DNA of 34,079 bases from Byssochlamys sp. IMV 00236 (GCA_001931875.2 MSJH02000019.1:1-34079); one strand, 5' to 3'. Shown: positions 10,050 through 20,545, counted from the stretch's first letter. The notes: generated from the letters alone by a model not told the origin. Translations and numbers: made by a program.

Positions 10050-10824
10050 CTAATAAAAAACTGTACAAAAGAGAGCCTTGTTAATATTGCATAATTATAT
10101 ATTTAAAATGAGCATAATACTTACCATGAAGTCGATTCAAACTGCTCGCATTAACTGCTTCTCTTTGTTTTATGGCCAGTCTTGCTATAATCTTTGCCTA
10201 TCACTCCAGCCAAATAAATATGACAACATGCATAGTATTAGACCAAGTACATCTATAGTAATCTTTGAAGCAGCTACCAATGTCTTCCTCTTTCTCTTTT
10301 TTGCGCGTCCAAACCCTTCTAATAAATCATGGATTTCTTTTCTATACATTTGTTTTGTAGGTATTTATTATGTTTCAGGACAAAAGAAAGAAAAAAGGAA
10401 TAAAAGAGATATACAATACTTGATTACACTTGATTAATTAACATAATTGATAATGTGTTGTCACTGATGTGACTATCACGGAGGTATTAAAGGTACACTG
10501 TTTATTTAAGAATGAAAAAATGCAAGCCGATCATTTGTATGCCGTTAGAGCAATCGAAAATCGAAGTTATAAACCTCTTTTTCTCAACCCAATCGAGGAA
10601 GATCAAAAGGCATATAAAAATTATTCTGCTCTCACTTTTAGATACACTTTAACGACCAGAATCAAGGTCGCTTGTGAGACTATCGCCACTAATGACTGCG
10701 TTAGATGGATAAGGCAGTTTGAAACCTATTGAAATAGATGCCTTGATAAAGAATTACATCTAGTTTAGTATCCTCAGAGTCTGAATATTTTTACAGTTGT
10801 CTGAATAATTTTTACATTTGTCTG
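10050..10824. other. Intergenic, no supported gene
   Basis: Open frames exist at 10078-10437 and 10469-10732 on the plus strand. The first looks like random AT-rich sequence. The second (containing ADHLYAVRAIENRSYKP) has no ATG start and no recognised family; it could be a further relic. The minus strand just beyond 10049 may hold the decayed N-terminal exon of the zinc-knuckle element gene. Confidence 0.4.
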
Positions 10825-10992
10825 GAATACCTTTACTTTATTTAGTATTTCTTATAACAAATGAAGATTTCCTTACTTTTCTGAGGCAAATGCTTTAAAA
10901 ACTATAATTGTTTCTTCGTCGTTGTAGACTCTACAAGATGGGATTGAAAAGGGTTCAACGAGGTAGTGTGCCACTATTGACACCCTATTTCA
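10825..10992 (+). repeat. Dispersed repeat, copy 2
   Basis: Shorter, diverged copy of 2380-2618 in the same orientation. Here it sits between an unrecognised ORF and the retrotransposon tail. The preceding 40 bases contain a small local duplication of a TTTACA.TTGTCTG motif. Confidence 0.8.
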
Positions 10993-11097
10993 TTAGTTAA
11001 TATCTAAACTCCATGAGGAGAACCGTATTCAATACAGCGATATATATCGCGACGAAACTCATGTGGCCAACCACATCCACAAAGGATCCTATTGGTG

Positions 11098-11415
11098 ATG
11101 TTGAATATGCTCCTAACAGATAACTATACTCAATTCTACGAAGACTCCACTGCTAAACTCTTGTTTGCTTGTCATCCCTCATTGACCCAAGGTTCTCATT
11201 TTTGGCTTCTCATGACTCGTAGTGATCGTAGTTGTGTGCTTCGCTGGCGCTTTGGTTGACTTCCCGGAGGTAAACCCAAATCATGCATGTACCATGCAAA
11301 TGTTGGATTCACACATGCCCATTCAATCGAACGTCTCCACATGCATAATCATCTTCAATTACCTTCTAAAAAATCTCGTAGCCCTCATTTCTCTTCCGCT
11401 TGGTTTGCCTGTTGA
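11098..11415 (+). pseudogene. Non-LTR retrotransposon (LINE) C-terminal relic
   Basis: The frame reads SCVLRWRFG, stop, LPGGKPKSCMYH, and then HAHSIERLHMHNHLQLP before its natural-looking end. The pattern of a W-R-x-G-W-L-P-G-G core followed by C-x3-H and several His residues resembles the C-terminal zinc-binding tail that follows the reverse transcriptase of fungal LINE elements. A TGA at 11257-11259 stands where the family has Trp. The reverse transcriptase itself is absent, as expected of a 5'-truncated insertion. Family assignment is by eye. Confidence 0.55.
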
Positions 11416-11580
11416 CCAGCGGTTTGCATTCTCTTGCGTAGAATAGACTCCTCGAATGACCTCCTTCATCTTCTTCCCGCGCTAGTGTATCATACATTTG
11501 TTCCGATATTTTTAATTTATTATAATAAAAGTAATTTAAACGTATACTCATCTGATATATTCACTTGAATATATTTTCCT

Positions 11581-12126
11581 TTAGAAAATGTCAGTTTCTC
11601 GTTCTGATAATGGTATTCGATTATCATTCGCTAATGCTTTTTCTTCTGCTAGTTTGATGTTTTGTTGCCTTGCTCGTTCATACAAGAACCTTCTTAATAG
11701 TCTTAAGTTTTTACTATGTGCTCTATAAAGCATATCTAAAAGGATGCCGAGTATTGGAATAAGTCCAAGCTATAGATCGAGTTAGTTCTGCTCTTGTTTA
11801 CAGAATGATTAAATTACAAGAAAGTCTACACTGATATGATACAGCATCTTCTTTCTGATTGACCTTGGTAGCTCTGCTTGACAAGCTAGTTTATAGAGCG
11901 ACAGAGAAAACATCAAAGAAATAACCTTGCCAACAATGGGTATAAGCTCTAATAGGATATCATATCCAATCCAGCAACAGCATAGCTTAAACATTTCTTC
12001 GAACTTTTTTACGCGACGAGTATATTTTTCTAGAATTATGCAATCCCTTTCTGATAGTTGAATTTCGATACTCTCTGCTGCTTTTCTTCTCCAAAGTAAA
12101 CTCATTAAAAAGAAAAATGATTTCAT
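11581..12126 (-). CDS. DUF4112 membrane protein
   Basis: Small protein of 165 residues from two exons (12126-11818, then 11769-11581). The 48-nt intron runs from GTAATT to CTATAG. DUF4112 proteins are found in bacteria and fungi and have no established function. The family pattern is visible: an aspartate-containing stretch YDILLELIPIVG, a hydrophobic segment SLMFSLSLYKLACQAELP with R-K-K-M-L-Y following, and a second L-I-P-I-L-G repeat encoded right after the splice, then YRAHSKNLRLLRRFL. This duplicated L-I-P-x-x-G architecture spans the intron, which supports the splice model. A second ATG at residue 8 is an alternative start. The charged C-terminal tail is probably cytosolic. Confidence 0.72.
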
Positions 12127-12962
12127 AAAATGGGACTTTGAAATGATATATTTATGCTAGACTATTTATACAATTTTATTGGACGATTTGAGATTTTCTG
12201 TAGGACAATTGCAATAACAGGCTAAAAAGATGATTCATAAAAACATAATGCTGCATTCCGCATAATATTGTTTAACACTCTTACCAAAGCTGTTCGACCA
12301 ACTCTTCTCTTTCTAATTCTAGCGTAAATCATGTGTTGTTGTCGAAAAGCTCAATGAGTGCAGTTGCATGCTCAAGAAATAGGCTTTAATGGTGTACATC
12401 TGTTTCGCCTAGTAATAATGGACCATTTTACTCAGGAAGACTCATGATTACCTGTGCAATTTTTTGTGATGAAACTTATTTTTGCATAATTTGGTTTAAA
12501 TAACGGAATTTATTCATATAACGTCTTTTTGACCATAAAAAATAACAAAACAACTATTTAGATCAGATCAGAAGAGAAGTAAAGAGTGAATAAAAAACAC
12601 TCTCTCTCTAGAGTAAAAGACGCTATTAGATTAAAAAGTAAAGGAGATAAAAGATTATCCAGAGTCATCAAGTCACTGAAGGAAACACCCATCCAGGAAT
12701 ATAATTTCCTGGGCAGCCGTGTTAAAGTTTATCTGACTCCAAGAGGGATGTAACAAAGGATTGGCCCATAGAACCGCCAAGAGCCAGTGTACCTTGTGGG
12801 AAGCCGAAATCTTGTATACTTCATAACAATCACTAATTTGTTGTCAGCCAATCACAATCTCCAATGAAAAGCTCTGTCTGAATTCAAAATGCAAAAAGCC
12901 AGTAAAACGCGAAATGCATTGTTGCTTATTTTTCTCATACATTTTATTATCCACAACATTCA
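12127..12962. other. Divergent promoter region
   Basis: Non-coding sequence between the DUF4112 gene and the S28 peptidase, transcribed away from each other. It holds a CCAAT box at about 12848, a small stem-loop at about 12692-12711 (CCAGGAA / TTCCTGG), and paired GATA-type sites around 12645-12660 (AGATAA and TTATCC). Such sites could mean nitrogen control of the peptidase, which is inference only. Confidence 0.4.
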
Positions 12963-14752
12963 ATGAGGCAGATAATAGTAGCTTTTATACTGTTATTAAG
13001 CTTTATGTATACAGATGCCATGTGGACTCCTGGTAGTCACGCAAGGAAAATGCTGACGATGATGTTGGACTCCACTTTTAAAAATGACACAAAACTTCCC
13101 GAGAAATATGGTCCATTCTATTTTGATCAACCCGTTGACCATTTTTCGAAAAACTCTTCATCCTTCAAGCATAGGTATTGGGCTAACACAGAATGGTATC
13201 AACCTGGTGGTCCTGTCATAAGTAATATTTGAACACATCACGAGCTGTAAATGGACCTAACGATTATTTATAAGTATATAATGCTGGAGAGACAGCAGCC
13301 GATGAACGATCATTCTATGTAACCAACTCTTCCATGGCTGAGCTTGCCAAACGATTACAAGGTATCATTGTTGTTATGGAGCACCGATTCTACGGCCTTT
13401 CATTACCTAGTTCGGTAAAACGGTACAAAAAAGGAAATTGAATACAGACAGAGACTGATGAATTATTTTATAGGAGCTTACAGCCAAGACCTTGGAAACA
13501 TTAACTACGGCCCAAGCACTTGAGGATATTGCTTCTTTCATTAGAGAACTGAAGGTAGCATAGAAACCAAACTTGGTTGAGCATTTGGCTGACCGTTTAA
13601 AAAAGATTCCCAACTTTGATGTAGACCTCCCTCCTGCTCCTGAAACAAAATACATTGTCTACGGAGGTAGTTACAGCGGCAACCTAGCTGCCTGGATGCG
13701 TTTGAAGTATCCTGATATTGTATTTGCTGCTGTACCTTCTTCTGCTCCAGTAGAAATGAGATTCAACTATTACGATTACTTCGAACCTATCCGCAAATAT
13801 GGACCCAAGCATTGCGTGGAGGCTATCCAATCGGTCGTTCTCTTTGTTGATCACATTTTATTCAGTCCTTTTGAGAAGGCAAAAATTAACTTGAAAAGAA
13901 GATTTGGAGCTGAAGACTTGAAGCATGACGATGACTTTGCAGAACGTAATAATAGTGATATATAAAAATGGTATTTAACTGATAAAACTATATATAGTCT
14001 TGTCATCTCCTTTAGGTCTGTGGCAAGCAATGACACCAGAATCCAATCCTTTTGAAGAAAAGTTTTGTTCTATCTTTGAAGGACAATCAACTTTGCAGGA
14101 ATACGTTGATGCATATGGAGGCTACATTAAACGTCTTATAAAGCGTTCGTGCGATGAAGAAGACGTTAACCAATGTTTTGATAGCCATGATCCTCGTTCG
14201 ACTTTTTATGCAGATATTGCGCCTGACTCAAAGGCATGGATGTGGCAGATTTGTACAGAGTACGCGTACTGGCAAACTGCCTCGCCTATCTGGAGACCCA
14301 CCCTTGTCTCTCGCAAGCTCAATGCAAATTGGTACCAACGTCAGTGTCCATTACTATTTGGTGAACATGCTGTGCCCAGACTGCCTCAATGGCATCAAAT
14401 TAATCAAGAATACAAAGGCTGGCACATCAGCTTGGATCGTGTATACTGGCTTGACGGTGAATGGGATCCTTGGAGAACATTGAGTGTTCAAAGCGATGAT
14501 GCGCCTGATCGTACTAGCTGGGAAGAAGATGCTTATTACGCCGTCTTGCCAAAATCCGTTCATCATTGGGTAAACAAACGATATGCTTGTGTATGTATAT
14601 GCAAGACTAAATATTTGCCATAGGACTTTTTTGTGTCTGAAGCCGTCTCTAGTGCTATTAAGGACACTCAAGACAGAGTTTATGAAGCAATTAAGGGTTG
14701 GATAGAAGCTGATGCTCAAAGCCAAGTCCATTTACAGATGAATAACCAATAA
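12963..14752 (+). CDS. Secreted serine peptidase, family S28
   Basis: Prolyl carboxypeptidase/DPP7-like enzyme acting outside the cell or in the vacuole. Exons: 12963-13221, 13275-13414, 13474-13554, 13606-13945, 13998-14569 and 14624-14752, giving 506 residues. There is an N-terminal signal peptide (MRQIIVAFILLLSFMYTDA). The S28 landmarks are FDQPVDHF, VVMEHRFYGLS, the nucleophile motif GGSYSG (Ser about 182) followed by AAWMRLKYPD, GEWDPWR (Asp), and HHWDF (His) split by the last intron. Reading straight on from 13554 meets a TAG at 13561. I resolved this with a 51-nt intron (13555-13605) that has a branch-like CTGAC but a weak AAG acceptor; intron 1 also ends in AAG. If that intron is not removed, the gene is a pseudogene. 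Confidence 0.88.
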
Positions 14753-15455
14753 CCTTAAACATATTATTAAACAAACGCTTTTACACTTTATTCAGAAATT
14801 ACACTGATAGAAATGATAATTTCAGACAACAAAGAATAAATGAAGTAAAAGAATGAATAAAGAAATGATTAGTAAACCAGTTATTATATTGATATTAAAT
14901 ACTTGCATTGTAAAGAAAAGAGTTTACAAGAGAAAAAGGAAAGCAAGAAAAATGAGTAAACATATTAATATCTTACCTGAAGTGCACTATAATGGGCCAG
15001 CGATAACCAGTCCAGAAACGTAAAGAAAGAAAAGGAAGAGAGCAAGATAGAGAGTGGATGGACCAAAGCTTGGTAAGAACCAAACTATTCCCAGCCAACA
15101 CCGAGTTAGTTTTGATAGGCAATCTATAATATTACATATTAATTTCTTACAAGAGTAAAGAATATAACCTACCTTAGGGCTAGCTGGGGAATAGCTGGTC
15201 TTACTTTTTGGTCCAAAGAAGAAAAGAAAAGAAAAGAGAAGTCAAGATCAGACTGTTTATACAGAGTCTCTAACAACTTTTCCTTTTGTTATTAAGCGCT
15301 GACCACAATTATCTTATACTCAAAAATTTCAAGAAAGGACTGATAGCCAACTAAAGTGTAATTGTTATTGTTTAAATTGCGTGCCAATAATTTATGAAAA
15401 AGTGTATATTATCAAAATAATCAGCATTGGAGATAATGCATAATACACAGTCTGT
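14753..15455. other. Intergenic with splice-like signals on the minus strand
   Basis: Between the S28 gene and RPS15, which converge here. The minus strand shows donor-like CAG|GTAAGA (about 14980) and AAG|GTAGG (about 15175) and a TATTATAG acceptor (about 15126). One minus-strand frame encodes a hydrophobic stretch, GPSTLYLALFLFFLYVSGLV, near 15000-15060. No ATG-led model could be built, so a small spliced transcript is possible but not supported as a gene. Confidence 0.35.
15060..15214. repeat. Imperfect inverted repeat
   Basis: Arms 15060-15096 and 15178-15214 are about 75-80 percent complementary. The shared blocks read GGACCAAA, GTAAGA.CCA and CTATTCCC.AGC. The 81-base spacer between the arms is AT-rich. 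A transcript across it would fold into a long hairpin. Confidence 0.7.
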
Positions 15456-16236
15456 TTATTTGAGGGGAACGAACTTGGAAGAGTGAGTAGCACCAATACC
15501 GGGACGACCATGCTTAACGGGCTTGTAGGTGATGGAGAATTCACCGAGGTAGTGACCAGTCATTTCAGGCTTGATTTCAACTTGGTTGAAGGTCTTACCG
15601 TTGTAGATACCAATGACAGAGCCGATCATTTCAGGAACGATGATCATATCACGGAGGTGGGTCTTGACGACTTCGGGTCTTTCACCGGGAGTGGCAGCCT
15701 TCTTGGCAGCACGGAGCTTCTTGATGAGACCCATAGGCTTACGCTTAAGACCACGTTGGAATCTTCTACGGGCACGGGCATGGACGAGGTCCATGAACTA
15801 TCAATATTCATTTAGAAATTTATTCTGTATTCAATAAACTCTGCTACTTACTTGTTCAGAGGACATGTCCAAGAGTTGCTCGAGTTCAACGCCACGGTAG
15901 GTAAACTTACGGAAAGTTCTCTTTCTGGGGGCAGTTTGTTCGTCAGCCTATACAAATAACGTTCAGCTAATGTTCCAATAATACAAATGGAAGCTTGAAA
16001 TGAGACGCAATAATAGCATTCTTGGAAAGGAGAAACGACATGATCACCGCTCAGTTTTATGTAGATTGCCCAATTAGCTGTGCATTTTTTTTTTTTGATA
16101 CATTTTTTTAACTGTTGGCCATCCTTTCCGTTCTTTAATGAAAATGATCCATCTGTCATCCTTTCCTTCTGTTCTATTGACGTTCACTCTGCATATCTCA
16201 AGCTTCCATTAGCTGCTTATGTTGTCCACATACCAT
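15456..16236 (-). CDS. RPS15: 40S ribosomal protein uS19 (S15)
   Basis: Component of the head of the small cytosolic ribosomal subunit. Exon 1 is the ATG alone (16236-16234), followed by GTATGT. Exon 2 is 15947-15852 ([15 protein letters not shown], then [16 protein letters not shown]) and exon 3 is 15797-15456. The total is 146 residues, the normal eukaryotic length. Diagnostic stretches are [39 protein letters not shown], and [20 protein letters not shown] near the C terminus. The first intron (15948-16233, 286 nt) is several times longer than the others in the window. The stop codon overlaps an AATAAA motif. The one-codon first exon is inferred from the MADE-type start of the family and the good donor. 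Confidence 0.95.
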
Positions 16237-17101
16237 GTTAAGCACAAAAGGAAGGATTACTTGGCTTGCTGATGTCTGGTGTATACAAGTCCTTTCTGCA
16301 GGTGTCCGATAGCCAGGTAGCAACCTGTTTGTTGTGCGGGCCGCACAATTTGATATCCTCCGCTGATAATCACTTTCTCTCTTTGTGGCTTAACTTTCTA
16401 TTTCCGCCAACTGAATGCGCCCTTGGTGTAAATTTAGGTGCTCAGGTTTAAAGCGATAGAGTTGTGTGTGTTTTGCGTTTGAAAATCCACTTTCTTAAAA
16501 CTAAAGTCTTTCAATTAAGTGACTGAATGTCAAGTAATCCAGTTTGTAAACAATGCTTACTCTGTGGATAACTTAGGCAATCCAAAAATATATCAAAAAA
16601 TATTAACTAGTACAAAGGATATCTTTAAACTGGTAAAGGAAAATTCAACGGGTTTAGTTATAAAATACCACTTGCATTTGCTCGTTGGGATTCCAGCAAC
16701 AAGTTAAAATTTTTAATGCTCTAGAAGCTAAAAATAATGGAGCTAGAAAAAGAAAGGCCAACACTACATGCACCAGAACATAGGCTAATACTAAGGGCGC
16801 TCCTTGGGGCGCTAACTGTGATTTCATTTTACAACTTTGCATTACCAAATTCTAACCTAAGGCTGTCCAGTTTACTCTCTCTGATATAAAATACGAACTT
16901 ATCATAATTACACGTGAATGATTTTGGTTGATAGGGCTGACAACATAATTAAAATAAAGCAATGACAACATTTCTTTTTATCTCTCTTCTTGAAAATAAA
17001 CAAACCAAGATGACAGCTTATAAGTTCGTGTTTAGCGTGGCGTCATGCACTGCAAAGTTTTGTTGGGCTTTATTATGGGCAATGGGTAGAGATAGCTATC
17101 A
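16237..17101. other. RPS15 promoter side and unassigned sequence
   Basis: The first few hundred bases must contain the RPS15 promoter, read leftward. A plus-strand frame around 16519-16705 (FVNNAYSVDNLGNPKIYQK) looks mildly coding but starts without ATG and ends quickly. A 14-base inverted pair with one mismatch (16889-16902, AAATACGAACTTAT, against 17020-17033) encloses about 117 bp and could mark a tiny MITE. Confidence 0.35.
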
Positions 17102-17653
17102 TTGAAAGTTTTACAAAATAATGCATTTGAAATTGTACGGTCCCCTGCTGCAGATACTTTGGACAACCGTGTGAAGCTATTGCCTCAAATAATAGACAAT
17201 TTGCGTTCCAGATCATTTGTAACTCGTGTTTTTGTGTTTTCAAGCTCAAGAGCTTCAACAGCTTTTGTAAACCGGGACCTTAAAGCGGACCAAAAGTATA
17301 CCAACAATTAGATAAAGTAGATAAACTACTCAAGGTGAAATAAACCATAAAATAAATGTGCAGGCTCTAAAAGAGATCACCAACAATAAATTCTTTTCAT
17401 TATAGATTTCATTAAACATTTGAACGCATCCAAACATTCAATTTGTCTTGCAGTATTAGATTTTGGTGGGGTTTCCAGCAAATCCCATCATGTTCAAGAA
17501 TTGCTGAAGGATTGTCTCGTAATCAAAAAAATCGTTGTGGATAGTTTAGATTTTCCTTTAATATCAAACTAAAATGTCAGTGAATACAGAGATTATTCAG
17601 CTAGAGTCATAGTTTGTCAAAATAAAAGATTGATACAGGGAGGTGAGCGATAA
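17102..17653 (+). pseudogene. Coding-like relic of unknown family
   Basis: Several adjacent plus-strand segments have protein-like composition but lie in different frames or are separated by stops: SPAADTLDNRVKLLPQIIDN, then KVYQQLDKVDKLLK with ALKEITNNKFFSL beyond a GTGAAA...GTGCAG gap, then HSICLAVLDFGGVSSKSHHV, and after a TAA NVSEYRDYSARVIV. I could not connect them into an intact model and do not recognise the family. It may be a decayed gene or element, or a gene whose introns I have misplaced. Confidence 0.35.
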
Positions 17654-18822
17654 AAGAAAGACAAATTAGAACTTTTATATGAGTGCTTTTGAGATAGATT
17701 GGAATACATGAAATGATAATACGCTTGAATTTCTTCTTTTATAGATAAAGCACAGCAACACAAACAAGACAGAGTAAAGGATAAATAAATAGCCAAAATC
17801 TACGCTAAGCACAGAAGAGTACATAATGTAACCCAAATAGCTGTGAACTGTAAATATTTTGAGAGTAGTTAGCACTTGCTTAGGTTTTCATTCACGAACC
17901 AGCAGCTTCTTCATTCCTCCTATCTGCTCTGTTTACATTCATCCGTAACTATATTTTTATATTTTCAGTCTTCATACAAAATAAAGAACATATATCTTTT
18001 GCTTGTTACTTTTTATAATGGACATTCCTCCATCATACTCGTCCCATTTGCTCGAAGGAACATTCATTCAGAGTCACTGATACTGAGCTCCAGGAGATAA
18101 TGAGAGTCTGTAGCAGAACATTTCACAAAATATAGTAAAGCAAGTTTGCTCGCCTCACATGAATGTAGATCGTTTGCCTCACCCGAACATGGACGTACTT
18201 TCTATGCTTTTGGAAATTTTAGGCTTTTATAGAGTACAAATTTCTACAACTTAAAATAGCATTGGGGTCAAAACTATGCCAATCACTGAATGCATGAAGT
18301 AAATCAATTCCATTCAATTGCCTTTCATTATGTGAAGTATTTAACTGATTCACAGACGCATAATGAAGATTGCAAAAATTTTCTTTTGAATTATCTCTAA
18401 CAAGGTTAATATGATATCAAGCACTCTGTTACTCAAGATTATTATCTTCTGGTTACCCTTGCCCTCCGTGTAATCGTTACAAAGTGCGTAACCAGGCTAC
18501 GCTGTTATCGCTAAGCAACATAATGAACCACATAGAGCTTGAATGTATAGTCGTCGCCATATATCGGGCGTGTAGCTATTAGAACTCAACTAGAATAGTG
18601 AATCAAGCCTATTGTTTCAAGCGAAAAAAAGCGTGTGAACTAAAGAACTGTTACACACACAGATTATGTGATATTGCGTAAGTCGCACCCGATAAAATTT
18701 CTAAACAATTGCCCAATGTTAAACTTTAATTTGACCTCCGTCGAGAACGTTTTTATTGAACTAAAGACGTGCAGTGTCCCCTTCTTTATTTTTTTTATTT
18801 TCTTCTCTAGACTCGTCAAAAT
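17654..18822. other. Intergenic, no supported gene
   Basis: AT-rich sequence without a convincing ORF. Two short features stand out: an imperfect tandem duplication around 18140-18195 (GTTTGC, CCTCAC and GAA units) and a pyrimidine-rich tract ending CTCTAG at 18801-18810. The latter could be the acceptor of a 5'-UTR intron of the downstream transporter gene. Confidence 0.4.
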
Positions 18823-20473
18823 ATGGAAGTAGAACCATATAATCCTTCAAAAAATATACCTGAGCAGCAGCCAAGAGCCAAAGAGCCGTCCGGCTCCATT
18901 AACTCTCAATCGGCTACTTCTACACTCTCTGTACATCATGATCTATCAGAAAAAACGTCATCAGAAAAGAAAAAGTTTGACTACAAATCATGGCTACTAT
19001 GGTGGAACTCTGAAGAATGGTGGCCATGTTGGATTGGCCTCATCTTTTTTGGATGCATCACTTCTGCTGTTAAGCACAATATACCCTCACCTAAATTTTT
19101 ACCCTGGGAAAAAAATCCATTTCTTACTTTTGCCACACCCGGCAACTATGGACTCTTGGTCATCTGTGTCATGATGGGAGCGCTTCTTTGGTTGTCCATG
19201 GCGGCTACCCGCGCACGAAATTGGAAAAAGTTCCCCTTAGGTTATTCCATAGTATTCATTATTGCACTTATCAGCAAAATGCTTGCCAGCAATGGTAACT
19301 AAATAGATTGGACCTTTCATCTTTTTTTTTTTTTTACTCACATGTCTTTTCTCTGTAGTTACATTACACAAGGCAAGCATCGGTGACTCCATATGGGCCA
19401 TTATCTTGGGGTGCCTTCTTCGCAACCTGATTCCCTTTTTTACCAAGTCAAACAGTCTGCCTCCATGGTTAAAGATTGCACAGCAAACAGAACCTTATAT
19501 TGCTATCAGTTTAGTGCTTCTCTGTATTGATATAAGTGTTCTCAGACCACTGGCCCCTCGTGCCTTGTTTGTTAGCTGGATTGATACCCCTACCTTATTC
19601 ATGATTGTTGCTTATTTTGGTTGGAAGATACTAAAGATTGATACCCAAACAGCCATCATTATGTCAGGGGCTACTTTCATCTGTGGCTCTTCTGCCGCTA
19701 TTGCCTTGGGTGCTAGTATGGGTGTACCCCATAAAACAGAGATGCCAATTGCAATCATATCTATCTTTACTATCCCTAGTATCATTGCCTTACCTTATAT
19801 TGCCAAACGGTTTGATTTTTCAGCTACCGTGAGTGGAGCTTGGTTTGGCGGCTGCGTCGATTCTACTGGCGCTGTTATTGCTGCCGCAAGCATCTATGGT
19901 GACAAAGAAGCTATTGATACATCTGCTGTTGTCAAGATGATGCAAAACATCCTAATTGGACCATTATCGGTTCTAATGGCGTGGGCTTGGTCACGGTATG
20001 AACTAAAAGCTGCTTATAAGCTAGAGGAGGAGCTTCTCAGAAGAAGTGAAAATTTAGACGACGTTACAGTACAAGATAATGAGCGTGATAATGCCATAGA
20101 AGATACAAATACACCAACCGTGAAGCGCCCTCGAAATACCCATGCATTGAATAAACCTAAAGAAAAGGCGTATATCCTCCTATGGAAACGATTCCCCAAG
20201 TTTGTCCTTGGCTTCATCATAACGGCAGTCTTGTTTAATACAACCATAGATAACAACCCTGAAACGCGTTCTCTTGTCAACTCATTCTGTTTTTATGTCT
20301 CTGAATGGTTTTCGACGCTTTCATTTGTCAGCATCGGTTTGGGCCTCCAAATCAATGAAATGAAGCAAAATATACGAAGCTTAGGAAAGCTAATCACGCT
20401 TTATATTATTGCACAAATGGTTGATATTGTTGTTACATGTGTTTTAGCATGGGCAGCATTTGTCCACATGTAA
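18823..20473 (+). CDS. YeiH/UPF0324-type membrane transporter
   Basis: Polytopic membrane protein of the conserved family typified by bacterial YeiH, often labelled putative sulfate exporter; its substrate is not known with certainty. Exons 18823-19294 and 19359-20473 give 528 residues. The first 60 or so residues are hydrophilic. Ten or so membrane segments follow, starting CWIGLIFFGCITSAV. Family landmarks are GDSIWAIILGCLLRNLIP, SGATFICGSSAAIALGAS, and WFGGCVDSTGAVIAAASIYG. A charged loop (about residues 375-430) separates the last membrane block, which ends VTCVLAWAAFVHM. The intron is an ordinary 64-nt GTAACT...TGTAG and interrupts the conserved core, so this is a resident eukaryotic gene and not bacterial contamination. 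The family is mainly bacterial, and an old transfer is possible. Confidence 0.85.
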
Positions 20474-20545
20474 ATATGATTTTATAGATGTTATTGACAG
20501 GTTTCATTTCACTGCATATCCACCCTTGTTTAAATATTTCCCTTG

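Noticed and set aside
10078..10437. 119-residue plus-strand ORF
   Set aside because: No ATG with context, no recognisable domain, and composition typical of non-coding AT-rich DNA.
15483..15815. Plus-strand ORF opposite RPS15
   Set aside because: Antisense shadow of a highly conserved ribosomal protein exon.
15848..16159. 103-residue minus-strand ORF across RPS15 exon 2 and intron 1
   Set aside because: Wrong frame over the conserved exon and contains the intron acceptor; no family.
18460..18600. Possible tRNA or small RNA near GTAATCGTTAC palindrome
   Set aside because: No T-loop GGTTCRA box, no acceptor stem and no B-box spacing could be found.
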